A DNA stretch of 64,000 nt, taken from positions 156,666-220,665 of the forward strand of contig NZ_JAUSLE010000021.1 in assembly GCF_030646845.1 (NCBI RefSeq). The letters run 5' to 3'. This DNA is from Rhodoferax sp. (GTDB lineage Bacteria > Pseudomonadota > Gammaproteobacteria > Burkholderiales > Burkholderiaceae_C). Below are positions 34,660 through 43,291 of the stretch, piece by piece. A program made the translations under genes and the position numbers. The notes beneath the pieces were generated by a model, which saw only the letters and a program-made list of their open reading frames with translations, ran no database searches and was not told the origin of the DNA. Every line of letters begins with the position of its first letter. Position 1 is the stretch's first letter.

Positions 34660-37548
34660 ATGCCCCAAGCTTTTCGCTCGACTCTCAAGACCTTCCACTG
34701 CGCCTCTGGCAAGGCGGGCCGGTTCTACTCGCTGCCGGCGCTGGCGCGAAAGTTTCCCAATATCAACCGCCTGCCTGTGTCCCTGCGCATCGTGCTGGAA
34801 TCGGTGCTGCGCAACTGCGACGGCAAAAAGGTGACGGCAGAGCACGTGGCGCAGGTGGCGGGGTGGCAGGCGCAGGCGCAGCGCACGGCGGAGATTCCGT
34901 TTGTGGTGTCGCGCGTGGTGCTGCAGGACTTCACCGGCGTGCCGCTGCTGGCCGATCTGGCCGCGATGCGCAGCACGGCGCAGCGCCTGGGGCTGGACCC
35001 GCGGCGCATTGAGCCGCTGGTGCCGGTGGACCTGGTGGTGGACCATTCCATCATGGTGGACCACTATGGCAAGAAGAACTCGCTGGACCTGAACATGAAG
35101 CTGGAATTCCAGCGCAACCGCGAGCGCTACGAGTTCATGAAGTGGGGCATGCAGGCCTTTGATACCTTTGGCGTCGTGCCGCCGGGCTTTGGCATCGTGC
35201 ACCAGGTGAATCTGGAGTACCTGGCGCGCGGGGTGCACAAAACGAAAGACGGCATTTACTACCCCGACACGCTGGTGGGCACCGACAGCCACACCACCAT
35301 GATCAATGGCATTGGTGTGTTGGGCTGGGGTGTCGGTGGCATCGAGGCCGAGGCGGCCATGCTGGGCCAGCCGGTCTACTTCTTGACGCCCGATGTTGTG
35401 GGCTTCGAGCTGAGCGGCCGCCTGCGCGAGGGCGTGACCGCGACCGACCTGGTCCTCACCGTTACCGAGACCCTGCGCCGCCACAAGGTAGTGGGAAAGT
35501 TCGTGGAGTTTTTTGGCGAGGGCACGCGCACGCTGGCTCTACCAGACCGGGCGACGATAGCCAATATGGCGCCCGAGTATGGCGCCACCATGGGCTTCTT
35601 TCCCGTGGATGAAAAGACCATCGACTACTTCAAAGGCACGGGTCGCACCCGGGGGGAGATCGAGGCTTTCGAGGCCTACTTCAAAGCGCAGGGCCTGTTC
35701 GGGGTGCCGCTTGCTGGCGAGATTGATTACTCGCAAGTGGTCAAGCTGGACCTGGGCAACGTGACCCCCAGCCTGGCGGGCCCCAAGCGGCCACAGGACC
35801 GTATCGAGCTGGGGCGGGTGGCACAGCAGTTTGCTGATCTGTTCAGCCAGCCCAGCGCCGAGAACGGCTTCAACCAGCCGGCGGCGAAGCTGCTCACGCG
35901 CTATCCGTTGGGCGCGGCCGTGTCGATCAGCGAAGCGCCAGCGGCGCCACCGCTGCAACCCGGCGCCGCCCGCGACGTGGCCGAGATGGTGCTCAACCGC
36001 CCGACGCTGGAGGCGAGCAAGGCCGCCGCGGATGCGCCAGCACACACCGGACGGGGCATCACCGTCGGCAATGGCGACGTGCTGATCGCAGCCATCACCA
36101 GTTGCACCAACACCTCCAACCCCAGCGTGTTGCTGGCGGCGGGCCTGCTGGCCAAGAAGGCGGTGGAGGCGGGACTCAAGGTCAAGCCGCACATCAAGAC
36201 CTCGCTGGCACCGGGCTCACGCATCGTCACCGAGTACCTGACGCAGACCGGGTTGCTGCCCTACCTGGAAAAGCTCGGCTTTGCCCTCGCAGGCTATGGC
36301 TGCACCACCTGCATTGGCAATGCCGGCGACTTGACGCCTGAGCTCAACGATGTGATCAACAAGAACGACCTGGTCTGCGCGGCCGTGCTGTCGGGAAACC
36401 GCAACTTCGAGGCGCGCATTCACCCCAACCTGAAAGCCAACTTCCTGGCCAGCCCGCCGCTGGTGGTGGCGTACGCGATTGCGGGCACCGTCATGCGCGA
36501 CCTGATGACCGAGCCGGTGGGCAAGGGCACCGGGGGCCGGGATGTCTACCTGGGTGACATCTGGCCCAGCAGCGACGAAATCGCTGCGCTGATGAAGTTC
36601 GCCATGAACGGCAAGGCGTTCCGCGAGAACTACGCCCGCATCGCCTCCGAGCCGGGGAAACTTTGGGAGAAAATCAGGGGCGTGGCGGGCACCGCCTACA
36701 CCTGGCCCCAAAGCACCTACATTGCGGAGCCGCCGTTTTTCAATTCGTTTGCTATCAAAACGGAAGCTACTCAGGCAGGTTCCACGGGGGCTGGACGCAC
36801 AAATAGCTCTGAATCGGTGGTCGGTGCCCGAATCATGGCGCTGTTCGGCGATTCCATCACCACGGACCATATTTCCCCGGCAGGCTCCATCAATGAGAGC
36901 TCGCCGGCCGGCCAGTGGCTGATGGCGCATGGCGTGCAGAAGCCCGACTTCAACTCTTATGGCGCGCGGCGCGGCAATCACGAGGTGATGGTGCGCGGCA
37001 CCTTTGCCAATGTGCGGATCAAGAACCTGATGATTCCACCCCAGGCCGATGGTGCGCGGGAGGAGGGGGGCGTCACGCTCTACCAGGGCGCCGATGCTGC
37101 GGGCGAGAAGATGCCCATCTTTGACGCTGCCACCCGCTACATGGCGCATGGCAGACCCACGGTGGTATTCGCGGGTGAGGAATATGGCACCGGGTCCAGC
37201 CGCGACTGGGCCGCCAAGGGCACCCAGCTGTTGGGTATCAAGGCCGTGGTGGCGAAGAGCTTTGAGCGCATCCACCGCAGCAACCTGGTGGGCATGGGCG
37301 TGCTGCCGCTGCAGTTCCGCTCGGGCGACAGCTGGCAGAGCCTGGGACTGACCGGTAACGAGATCATCGACATCTTCCCCAACCCCGATTTGCGCCCGCA
37401 GAGCGACGCGCAGCTGGTGGTCACCCGTGCCGACGGCAGCCGCATCTCCCTGACAGTGCTGCTGCGCATCGACACCCCCATTGAGGTGGACTACTACCGC
37501 GCGGGCGGCATTCTGCCGTATGTACTGCGGCAGTTGCTGCAGGGTTGA
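34660..37548 (+). CDS. acnA: aconitate hydratase A
   Basis: 962 residues. It interconverts citrate and isocitrate with a [4Fe-4S] cluster. Cluster cysteines are in [10 protein letters not shown] and [42 protein letters not shown] and [14 protein letters not shown] (swivelling domain) are hallmarks. Start at ATG 34660, with AGGGAG six bases upstream; ATG 34639 is possible. Codons 698-711 are a copy of the 42-bp dispersed element, sitting in the linker just before [20 protein letters not shown], which extends a region that is variable in the family. It is separate from kef and the convergent downstream gene. Confidence 0.96.
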   Translation: MPQAFRSTLKTFHCASGKAGRFYSLPALARKFPNINRLPVSLRIVLESVLRNCDGKKVTAEHVAQVAGWQAQAQRTAEIPFVVSRVVLQDFTGVPLLADLAAMRSTAQRLGLDPRRIEPLVPVDLVVDHSIMVDHYGKKNSLDLNMKLEFQRNRERYEFMKWGMQAFDTFGVVPPGFGIVHQVNLEYLARGVHKTKDGIYYPDTLVGTDSHTTMINGIGVLGWGVGGIEAEAAMLGQPVYFLTPDVVGFELSGRLREGVTATDLVLTVTETLRRHKVVGKFVEFFGEGTRTLALPDRATIANMAPEYGATMGFFPVDEKTIDYFKGTGRTRGEIEAFEAYFKAQGLFGVPLAGEIDYSQVVKLDLGNVTPSLAGPKRPQDRIELGRVAQQFADLFSQPSAENGFNQPAAKLLTRYPLGAAVSISEAPAAPPLQPGAARDVAEMVLNRPTLEASKAAADAPAHTGRGITVGNGDVLIAAITSCTNTSNPSVLLAAGLLAKKAVEAGLKVKPHIKTSLAPGSRIVTEYLTQTGLLPYLEKLGFALAGYGCTTCIGNAGDLTPELNDVINKNDLVCAAVLSGNRNFEARIHPNLKANFLASPPLVVAYAIAGTVMRDLMTEPVGKGTGGRDVYLGDIWPSSDEIAALMKFAMNGKAFRENYARIASEPGKLWEKIRGVAGTAYTWPQSTYIAEPPFFNSFAIKTEATQAGSTGAGRTNSSESVVGARIMALFGDSITTDHISPAGSINESSPAGQWLMAHGVQKPDFNSYGARRGNHEVMVRGTFANVRIKNLMIPPQADGAREEGGVTLYQGADAAGEKMPIFDAATRYMAHGRPTVVFAGEEYGTGSSRDWAAKGTQLLGIKAVVAKSFERIHRSNLVGMGVLPLQFRSGDSWQSLGLTGNEIIDIFPNPDLRPQSDAQLVVTRADGSRISLTVLLRIDTPIEVDYYRAGGILPYVLRQLLQG
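36751..36792 (+). repeat. 42-bp dispersed element, in frame in acnA
   Basis: GCTAT, nine bases, AGCT, ending GGGGCT at 42 bases, preceded by TTT as in other copies. It is codon-aligned with acnA at residue 698 and encodes [14 protein letters not shown] in the same frame as the comEC, mltB and DUF58 copies. Confidence 0.85.
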
Positions 37549-37557
37549 GGGTTGCGG

Positions 37558-38232
37558 TCATGAAGACTTTATCCGCGGCTCAACGGAGGCCGGGATGGCC
37601 TGCAACGATTGCGCCGGGTATTGCCGCATGAATGATCGGCTGTTTTCTGGTGTCGCGTTGAGCCAGCCGTCATAACGGTCTTCCGGCAGGATGACCACCA
37701 TCCGCTTCTCATCGGCCGGCTTGTGAAACAGGCGCATCAATGGGTGATCCTGGGCATTGATGGTGAGCATCGTGTAGCTGTGCACCAGATCACCTTGAGG
37801 CGACTTCCACTGTGACCACAATCCGGCAATTCCCATGGGCTCGCCGTCAGCGCGCGCGATGCGGGTGGGAACGGCCGTGCCGCTGCGCCAGTCGGGCTCG
37901 AAAAAGGTGTTCGCCGGGATGATGCAGTGCTGGGCATGCTTCCAGGCATCCCGAAAACTCGGCTTCGCGGCCACCGTCTCACTGCGGGCGTTGTAGGTGT
38001 GCCGGGTGATCCGGGTGTCGAGTGACCAGTGGGGCACCAAGCCGAACAAACCCGGCAAGGCTTCGCGCGGCGGCACGGCTTCATCGCCGACACCGCCATG
38101 GCGGTGCCGCCGGATAAAGCTGCCCGCATAGCCCGGCCACATATCGAACTTGCCGAGATCGTCCGGCGGCTCTACGCCAAAGTGGCGGCGATAGCGTTCA
38201 CGATCCTTGAGAGCTTGGTAATGGCTGCACAT
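37558..38232 (-). CDS. HMCES/YedK-type abasic-site processing protein
   Basis: 224 residues. The SRAP family covalently traps abasic sites in single-stranded DNA through the second-position cysteine. Choosing the ATG at 38232 gives MCSHY with Cys2 as required; the open frame two codons longer would bury it. YNARSET (Asn), NTFFEPDW (Glu) and HPLMRLFHKPADEKRM (His) complete the active site. It is convergent with acnA (9 bp between stops) and 60 bp downstream of argF on the same strand. An SOS box is not evident. Confidence 0.93.
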   Translation of the reverse strand: MCSHYQALKDRERYRRHFGVEPPDDLGKFDMWPGYAGSFIRRHRHGGVGDEAVPPREALPGLFGLVPHWSLDTRITRHTYNARSETVAAKPSFRDAWKHAQHCIIPANTFFEPDWRSGTAVPTRIARADGEPMGIAGLWSQWKSPQGDLVHSYTMLTINAQDHPLMRLFHKPADEKRMVVILPEDRYDGWLNATPENSRSFMRQYPAQSLQAIPASVEPRIKSS

Positions 38233-38291
38233 GCGCACATCGTAACGGCGCTGTTCTCACCGTGTCAGCAGCCGCAGAAGCTTCTGCCGGC

Positions 38292-39296
38292 CTAGAGGCG
38301 TCCGAGCAGCAGGAACTCCATCAGCGCCTTTTGCACATGCAGCCGGTTTTCAGCCTCGTCCCACACCACCGACTGCGGTCCGTCGATGACGTCGGCTTGC
38401 ACTTCTTCACCGCGGTGCGCAGGCAGGCAGTGCATGAACAGCGCATCGGGCTTGGCGGCGCCCATCATGTCGGCGTCGACACACCAATCGGCAAACGCCA
38501 CTTTGCGGGCCTCGTTCTCCGCCTCATAGCCCATGCTGGTCCAGACGTCGGTCGTCACCAGGTCGGCACCGGCACACGCCTGCATCGGGTCACTGAACAG
38601 CTGGTAGCTGTCGGCCGAACGAATGCCGGCGATGGACTGGTCCACTTCGTAGCCGCCGGGCGTGCTGACATGCACCTTAAAACCCAGGATCTCGCTGGCC
38701 TGCAGCCAGGTGTTGGCCATGTTGTTGCCGTCACCCACCCAGGCGACCGTCTTGCCCTTGATGGAGCCGCGGTGCTCTATATAGGTAAAGATGTCCGCCA
38801 GGATCTGGCAGGGGTGGAATTCGTTGGTCAGGCCGTTGATCACGGGCACGCGGGAATGTTCGGCAAAGCGCTCGATCTTGGTCTGCTCATAGGTGCGGAT
38901 CATGACCAGATCGACCATGCGGCTGATCACCTTGGCACTGTCTTCAATCGGCTCGGCGCGGCCCAGCTGGCTGTCGCCGGTGGTCAGGTGCACGACGCTG
39001 CCGCCCAGCTGGTACATGCCCGCCTCAAAGCTCACCCGGGTGCGGGTGGAGGCCTTCTCAAAGATCATGGCCAGGGTCCGATCGGCCAGCGGGTGGTGCT
39101 TGTCGTAGGCCTTGAACTTCTTCTTGATGAGCGCCGCACGCTCAAACAGGTAGGCGTAGTCGCTGGCGTTGAGGTCGCTGAATTGCAGGTAGTGCCGAAC
39201 CGGTACCGCCACGCTTGCCACTGCGGGTGCTGCGCTGCCCCCCGAGGGGGTCTTAGCGTCTTGGGACGGCCCGGTGGCGCTCAACTGTTTGCTCAT
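38292..39296 (-). CDS. argF: ornithine carbamoyltransferase with unusual N-terminal extension
   Basis: 334 residues. It makes citrulline from ornithine and carbamoyl phosphate. The carbamoyl-phosphate site FEKASTRTRVSFE, HPCQILAD and the ornithine/catalytic MHCLPAHRGEEV are intact. The ATG at 39296 overlaps the argD stop as ATGA, fixing the start and the argD-argF coupling. The catalytic body starts around residue 35 (RHYLQFSDL). The preceding ~30 residues (rich in Ser, Ala, Pro, Gly) are not part of normal OTC and are encoded by a GC-rich palindromic repeat at 39211-39280. Confidence 0.95.
   Translation of the reverse strand: MSKQLSATGPSQDAKTPSGGSAAPAVASVAVPVRHYLQFSDLNASDYAYLFERAALIKKKFKAYDKHHPLADRTLAMIFEKASTRTRVSFEAGMYQLGGSVVHLTTGDSQLGRAEPIEDSAKVISRMVDLVMIRTYEQTKIERFAEHSRVPVINGLTNEFHPCQILADIFTYIEHRGSIKGKTVAWVGDGNNMANTWLQASEILGFKVHVSTPGGYEVDQSIAGIRSADSYQLFSDPMQACAGADLVTTDVWTSMGYEAENEARKVAFADWCVDADMMGAAKPDALFMHCLPAHRGEEVQADVIDGPQSVVWDEAENRLHVQKALMEFLLLGRL
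39211..39280 (-). repeat. GC-rich palindromic element inside the argF 5' end
   Basis: On the gene strand it runs from GCGCCACCGGGCCGTCCC through a CCCCCTCGGGGGG palindrome to TGGCAAGCGT. I recall near-identical stretches scattered in intergenic DNA of Comamonadaceae, but only this copy is in the window. It is read in frame as the low-complexity N-terminus of ArgF. Confidence 0.6.
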
Positions 39297-40537
39297 GGTT
39301 GCTCCAAAAGAAGCTGTTTGATGAGCGGACACAGGATGCTGACCACTTCGTCGGCTTCCGTCGTGCTCATGATCAACGGCGGCACCAGGCGGATGACGGT
39401 ATCGGCTGTGACGCTGATCAGCAAACCATTGTCCGCACATTGCTTGACCAGGGCCGAGCAGGGTTTGGCCAGGTCAACGCCAATCATCAGGCCCAGGCCG
39501 CGGATTTCCTTGACAGCGCCTGAGGCCAGTTCTGCCGCCAGGACCTGCTCAAACGCAGCGGTCAGATGCTTGCCCACCCGAGCCGCGTTCTCCATCAAGC
39601 CCTCTTCTTCCATGATGCGAATGGTCTCGACCCCGGCCCGCATGGCCAGCGGGTTGCCACCAAACGTGGTGCCATGGTTGCCGGGCTGGAAGATATTGGC
39701 AGCCTTGGGACCCGCCACGACCGCGCCAATGGGCACGCCCGAGCCCAGGCCCTTGGCCAGGGGCATGACGTCAGGCACGATGCCGGCCCATTGATGGGCA
39801 AACCATTTGCCGGTGCGGCCCATGCCGCACTGCACCTCGTCGATCATCAGCAACCAGTCACGCACGTCGCAGAGCTGGCGCACATCTTTCAGGTAATCCA
39901 TGTGCATGGGGTTGATGCCGCCTTCACCCTGAATAGCCTCCAGAAATACCGCCACCACATTCGGGTTGCCGTCGGTCGCGGCCAGAAGACTGTCCATGCT
40001 GTTGATAGGCACCCGGATGAAGCCTTCCACCAGCGGCCCAAAGCCAGCCTGCACCTTGGGGTTGCCGGTGGCGCTCAGGGTGGCGATGGAACGGCCATGA
40101 AAGGCCTTCTCGTAAACCACGATCTCAGGGCGCTCAATGCCCTTGTCGTGGCCAAATTTGCGTGCCAGCTTCAAGGCGGCTTCATTGGCTTCCAGGCCGG
40201 TGGAGCAGAAAAAGACATTGGTCATGCCCGACAACTCGACCAGCTTTTTCGCCAGCACCTCCTGATTGGGCACATGGTAGTAATTGGAGCTGTGGATGAT
40301 TTTTGCGATCTGGTCCTGCAGCGCCGGCACCAGCTTGGGGTGGTTGTGGCCCAGCGTGTTGACCGCAATGCCACCGAGTGCGTCCAGATACGACTTGCCA
40401 TTGACATCCCACACGCGACAACCCTGGCCATGCGACAGGGCAATCGGCACGCGACCATAGGTGTTCATCACGTGGGGCGAAGAGGCTTCAATGAAAGGTG
40501 AAGCAACAGCTTCGGACCCGGGCAGTGCGGCGTTCAT
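39293..40537 (-). CDS. argD: acetylornithine aminotransferase
   Basis: 414 residues, a class III PLP aminotransferase. It converts N-acetylglutamate semialdehyde to N-acetylornithine. The PLP lysine is Lys262 in PLAKGLGSGVPIGA; LLMIDEVQCGMGRTGKW carries the PLP aspartate; FFCSTGLEANEAALKLARKFGH binds the cofactor phosphate. The start at ATG 40537 gives about 37 residues before MNTYGRVPIALSHGQG, which is a common alternative start in the family. First gene of argD-argF; a hairpin lies in its leader at 40572-40593. Confidence 0.94.
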   Translation of the reverse strand: MNAALPGSEAVASPFIEASSPHVMNTYGRVPIALSHGQGCRVWDVNGKSYLDALGGIAVNTLGHNHPKLVPALQDQIAKIIHSSNYYHVPNQEVLAKKLVELSGMTNVFFCSTGLEANEAALKLARKFGHDKGIERPEIVVYEKAFHGRSIATLSATGNPKVQAGFGPLVEGFIRVPINSMDSLLAATDGNPNVVAVFLEAIQGEGGINPMHMDYLKDVRQLCDVRDWLLMIDEVQCGMGRTGKWFAHQWAGIVPDVMPLAKGLGSGVPIGAVVAGPKAANIFQPGNHGTTFGGNPLAMRAGVETIRIMEEEGLMENAARVGKHLTAAFEQVLAAELASGAVKEIRGLGLMIGVDLAKPCSALVKQCADNGLLISVTADTVIRLVPPLIMSTTEADEVVSILCPLIKQLLLEQP

Positions 40538-40571
40538 GGTTTCAAGCTCCAGAGGTGTCACAAAAACGAAG

Positions 40572-40593
40572 CGGCCCAACGTGGGTTGGGCCG
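40572..40593 (-). promoter_or_regulatory. leader hairpin upstream of argD
   Basis: CGGCCCAAC / GTTGGGCCG form a perfect 9-bp stem with the loop GTGG. On the argD strand it is followed by CTTCGTTTTTG, so it looks like a weak terminator about 35 bases before the argD start. It may be an attenuator or only an mRNA-stabilising hairpin. No leader peptide is obvious. Confidence 0.45.
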
Positions 40594-40757
40594 TTGAAGC
40601 GTGATTCTAGGCGCAACGCGCCCCCTGTTTTTTGACAAATTGACATCACTGCGATGTGTTTCCTGTGCCAGATCAAGTCTTCTATAAGACATAAGATAGG
40701 GTAGAATTCTTGTGCGCCGCAACATCCCGACGGTGCCCACTGACTGACATCTACCCG

Positions 40758-41069
40758 ATGGTTTCAAACTCTGCCAAAGAAGTCTATATTTTGGGTCTGA
40801 CCCAAAGCGGGCGAGCCTTTCGCCCCAGCGACTGGGCGGAGCGGCTGGCAGGCGTCATGAGTCAGTTTCGCCCCGGCGGCCCGCAGCCCGGCAGCCATCT
40901 GGGCTATTCACCCTGGTGCGTTCCCACTTCCGTCAACGGCGTGCGATGCGTGGTGGTCCATTCCGATTTACGCAACTACGATGTCATGGCCTGGGACTTC
41001 TGCATGAACTTCGCCAAAGACAACGAGCTGCAGGTATCCCAGGGCGCGCCGGCGCCCAGCAGCCCTTGA
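40758..41069 (+). CDS. DUF3579 family protein
   Basis: 103 residues. LGLTQSGRAFRPSDWAERLAGVMSQFRPGG and HSDLRNYDVMAWDFCMNFAKDN are the DUF3579 signature, a small protein conserved across beta-proteobacteria whose function is unknown. I start it at ATG 40758 (MVSNSAKEV), the conserved N-terminus; no strong ribosome site is visible. It is convergent with rpsT across a shared terminator and divergent from argD. Confidence 0.85.
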   Translation: MVSNSAKEVYILGLTQSGRAFRPSDWAERLAGVMSQFRPGGPQPGSHLGYSPWCVPTSVNGVRCVVVHSDLRNYDVMAWDFCMNFAKDNELQVSQGAPAPSSP

Positions 41070-41093
41070 GCAAACGCCTTTGCCGTGACCAAC

Positions 41094-41121
41094 AAAAAAG
41101 CCGTCTTACGACGGCTTTTTT
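41094..41121. terminator. bidirectional intrinsic terminator between DUF3579 and rpsT
   Basis: GCCGTC / GACGGC stem with the loop TTAC, flanked by six A residues on the left and six T residues on the right (41094-41121). It can end both the rightward DUF3579 transcript and the leftward rpsT transcript. Confidence 0.93.
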
Positions 41122-41194
41122 GCTTTGCTGACAGCGCACCCGTTACAAACGGCGCATTCTCAATTACTTGGGAATGCGTGCGATTTGCCTGAAA

Positions 41195-41497
41195 TCAGGC
41201 GGCTTTTGCGGCCAGGGCTTTCACCTTGGTCGACAGACGGCTCTTGTCGCGAGCGGCCTTGTTCTTGTGGAAGATGCCTTTGTCAGCCACGGTGTCCACC
41301 ACGGCTTGCATTTTGGCAAACAACTCGGTTGCCTTGGCTTTGTCGCCAGCGACAACCGCTTTTTCCACGTTCTTCACCGCGGTGCGGTATTTGGAACGCA
41401 GCGAAGTGTTTGCAGCGTTGATTTTGACGTCCTGGCGGACGCGTTTACGGCCCGACGCCAGGCGCGGGTTCTTTTTCTTGGGTTTGGTAGATGCCAT
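41195..41497 (-). CDS. rpsT: 30S ribosomal protein S20
   Basis: 100 residues, strongly basic, beginning [22 protein letters not shown], with [18 protein letters not shown] and [23 protein letters not shown] as the 16S rRNA-binding helices. Single gene, divergent from murJ (117 bp between starts) and ended by the shared terminator at 41094-41121. This rpsT/murJ pairing is common in Burkholderiales. Confidence 0.97.
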   Translation of the reverse strand: MASTKPKKKNPRLASGRKRVRQDVKINAANTSLRSKYRTAVKNVEKAVVAGDKAKATELFAKMQAVVDTVADKGIFHKNKAARDKSRLSTKVKALAAKAA

Positions 41498-41614
41498 AGT
41501 AATAATTCCTAGTGTCTGAGGATGTTGCCAGCAAAGCCTTCGATTCTATCAGGTACTGCTCAAGCGGCGAGGGGGCCCGCAGACGCAAGCCGGTACGCGG
41601 CTACACTGCGCGTC

Positions 41615-43180
41615 GTGAGCCTTTTCAAATCTGCCTCTGTTGTTTCCCTGCTGACCCTGGCGTCACGTATCACCGGACTGGTGCGTGAACTCCTTATTGC
41701 GTCCACCTTTGGCGCCAGCGCCTTGACGGACGCCTTCAATGTGGCGTTTCGCATCCCAAATCTGTTTCGCCGTTTTTTTGGCGAAGGCGCCTTCAGCCAG
41801 GCCTTCGTGCCGGTGCTGGCCGCCTCCAAGGCCCAGCATGGTGAAGCGGCCACCCAGGTCTTGATAGACCGGGCGGCCACGGTCCTGAGCTGGGCCCTGA
41901 TGGTGCTCAGCATCATTGGCGTCGCAGCCGCTCCCGCGCTGGTGTGGGCCATGGCCGGTGGCTTGCAGCAGAACCCGCGCGGCTTTGAGGTCGCTGTGCT
42001 CATGACGCGCTGGATGTTCCCCTACATCGCCTTCATGTCGCTGGTGGCGCTGGCCGCAGGCGTCCTCAACACCTGGAAGCGTTTTGCGGTGCCCGCCGCC
42101 ACGCCGGTGTTGCTGAACCTGTGCATGATTGCCGCAGCCTGGCTGGGAGCGCCGTGGTTCCAGACCCTGGGGCTGGAGCCGATTTACGCGCTGGCCGGCG
42201 GCGTGCTGTTGGGGGGCGTGCTGCAACTGGGCGTGCAATTGCTGGCCCTGAAAAAGCTCGGACTCACGCCCCACATTGGCCTGCGCTGGAGCGCGTTGCG
42301 CATTGCGTGGGCCGACCCGGGCACCAAGAACATCCTGAAATTGATGGGCCCCGCGCTGTTGGGTGTCAGCGTGGCGCACATCTCGATGCTGATCAACACG
42401 CAGATTGCCTCGCGTCTGGCGACGGGCAGTGTGAGCTGGATCACCTATGCCGACCGGCTGATGGAATTCCCCACCGCGCTGCTTGGTGTGGCCATGGGTG
42501 TGGTCCTGATGCCCCAGCTCGCAGCGGCCCGCGCCGCTGGCGATACGGGGAAGTATTCCGCCATGCTGGACTGGGGTTTGCGGCTGGTGGTGCTGCTGGC
42601 CGTGCCGTGTGCGGTGGCGCTGATCGCCTTTGCCAAGCCGCTGGTGGCCGTTCTTTACCACTACGGGGCGATGACCGATTTCGACGTGCAGCAAATCACT
42701 TATGCCCTGATGGGCTGGGGTGTGGGGCTGATCGGGATTGTGGCCATCAAGGTGCTGGCGCCGGGCTACTACGCCAACCAGGACACGAAAACACCGGTGC
42801 GCATTGCCGTCGTCGTGCTGGTGATCACGCAGCTGCTCAACATCGGACTGGTGCCGGTGTTTGCGCATGCTGCGCTGACCCTGTCGATCGGTATCGGCGC
42901 CATGATCAATGCCGTCTGGCTGCTCAGCGGGCTGCTGCGGCGCGGCAGCTACAAGCCCGAGCCGGGGTGGGGCGTCTTCGCGCTGCAGGTGATTGCGGCC
43001 AGCGCCCTGCTGATGGTCTTCCTGATGTGGGCCAACGCGGCCTTTCCGTGGACGCAGATGCGCGCCGAGAGTATCAAGCGAATTGGGCTGCTAGCCCTCG
43101 TCATGATTGCCTCGTCTGCTATTTATTTCATAGCGCTTTGGGCGGCTGGCCTGAAGCTGCGGCAATTCATCCGGCGCTGA
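41615..43180 (+). CDS. murJ: lipid II flippase MurJ
   Basis: 521 residues with a GTG start, giving the family N-terminus MSLFKSASVVSLLTLASRITGLVRE. It flips lipid II for peptidoglycan synthesis. Fourteen membrane helices are expected; LTDAFNVAFRIPNLFRRFFGEGAFSQAFVP and WITYADRLMEFPTALLGVAMGVVLMPQLA carry the conserved arginines and charged cavity residues. An open frame back to 41522 is unlike the family. Near the C-terminus, a 42-bp dispersed element in reverse orientation (43093-43134) encodes most of the last membrane helix. Confidence 0.95.
   Translation: MSLFKSASVVSLLTLASRITGLVRELLIASTFGASALTDAFNVAFRIPNLFRRFFGEGAFSQAFVPVLAASKAQHGEAATQVLIDRAATVLSWALMVLSIIGVAAAPALVWAMAGGLQQNPRGFEVAVLMTRWMFPYIAFMSLVALAAGVLNTWKRFAVPAATPVLLNLCMIAAAWLGAPWFQTLGLEPIYALAGGVLLGGVLQLGVQLLALKKLGLTPHIGLRWSALRIAWADPGTKNILKLMGPALLGVSVAHISMLINTQIASRLATGSVSWITYADRLMEFPTALLGVAMGVVLMPQLAAARAAGDTGKYSAMLDWGLRLVVLLAVPCAVALIAFAKPLVAVLYHYGAMTDFDVQQITYALMGWGVGLIGIVAIKVLAPGYYANQDTKTPVRIAVVVLVITQLLNIGLVPVFAHAALTLSIGIGAMINAVWLLSGLLRRGSYKPEPGWGVFALQVIAASALLMVFLMWANAAFPWTQMRAESIKRIGLLALVMIASSAIYFIALWAAGLKLRQFIRR
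43093..43134 (-). repeat. 42-bp dispersed element encoding a MurJ membrane helix
   Basis: On the minus strand: GCTAT, nine bases, AGCA, ending AGGGCT at 42 bases, flanked by AGCAGCCC. It lies opposite to the gene, so murJ reads the complementary strand in another frame, as ALVMIASSAIYFIA, the centre of the last transmembrane helix. The element thus yields hydrophobic sequence here too. Confidence 0.8.
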
Positions 43181-43291
43181 ATCGGGGTGCCTGCGTTTGG
43201 TCCGCAGGAAGTCCGTTTTTGAAAATGGTGGACACTACACTAACGTTTCTGTAAGTTCACAGAAGACCGTTTGCCCGAACAGGACCCCAGC

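Noticed and set aside
38262..39794. 510-codon open frame on the plus strand
   Set aside because: Antisense to argF and argD with no family likeness.
43190..43220. Hairpin CCTGCG/CGCAGG after murJ as a terminator
   Set aside because: Only six base pairs, a seven-base loop and the T run starts seven bases after the stem; too weak to call.
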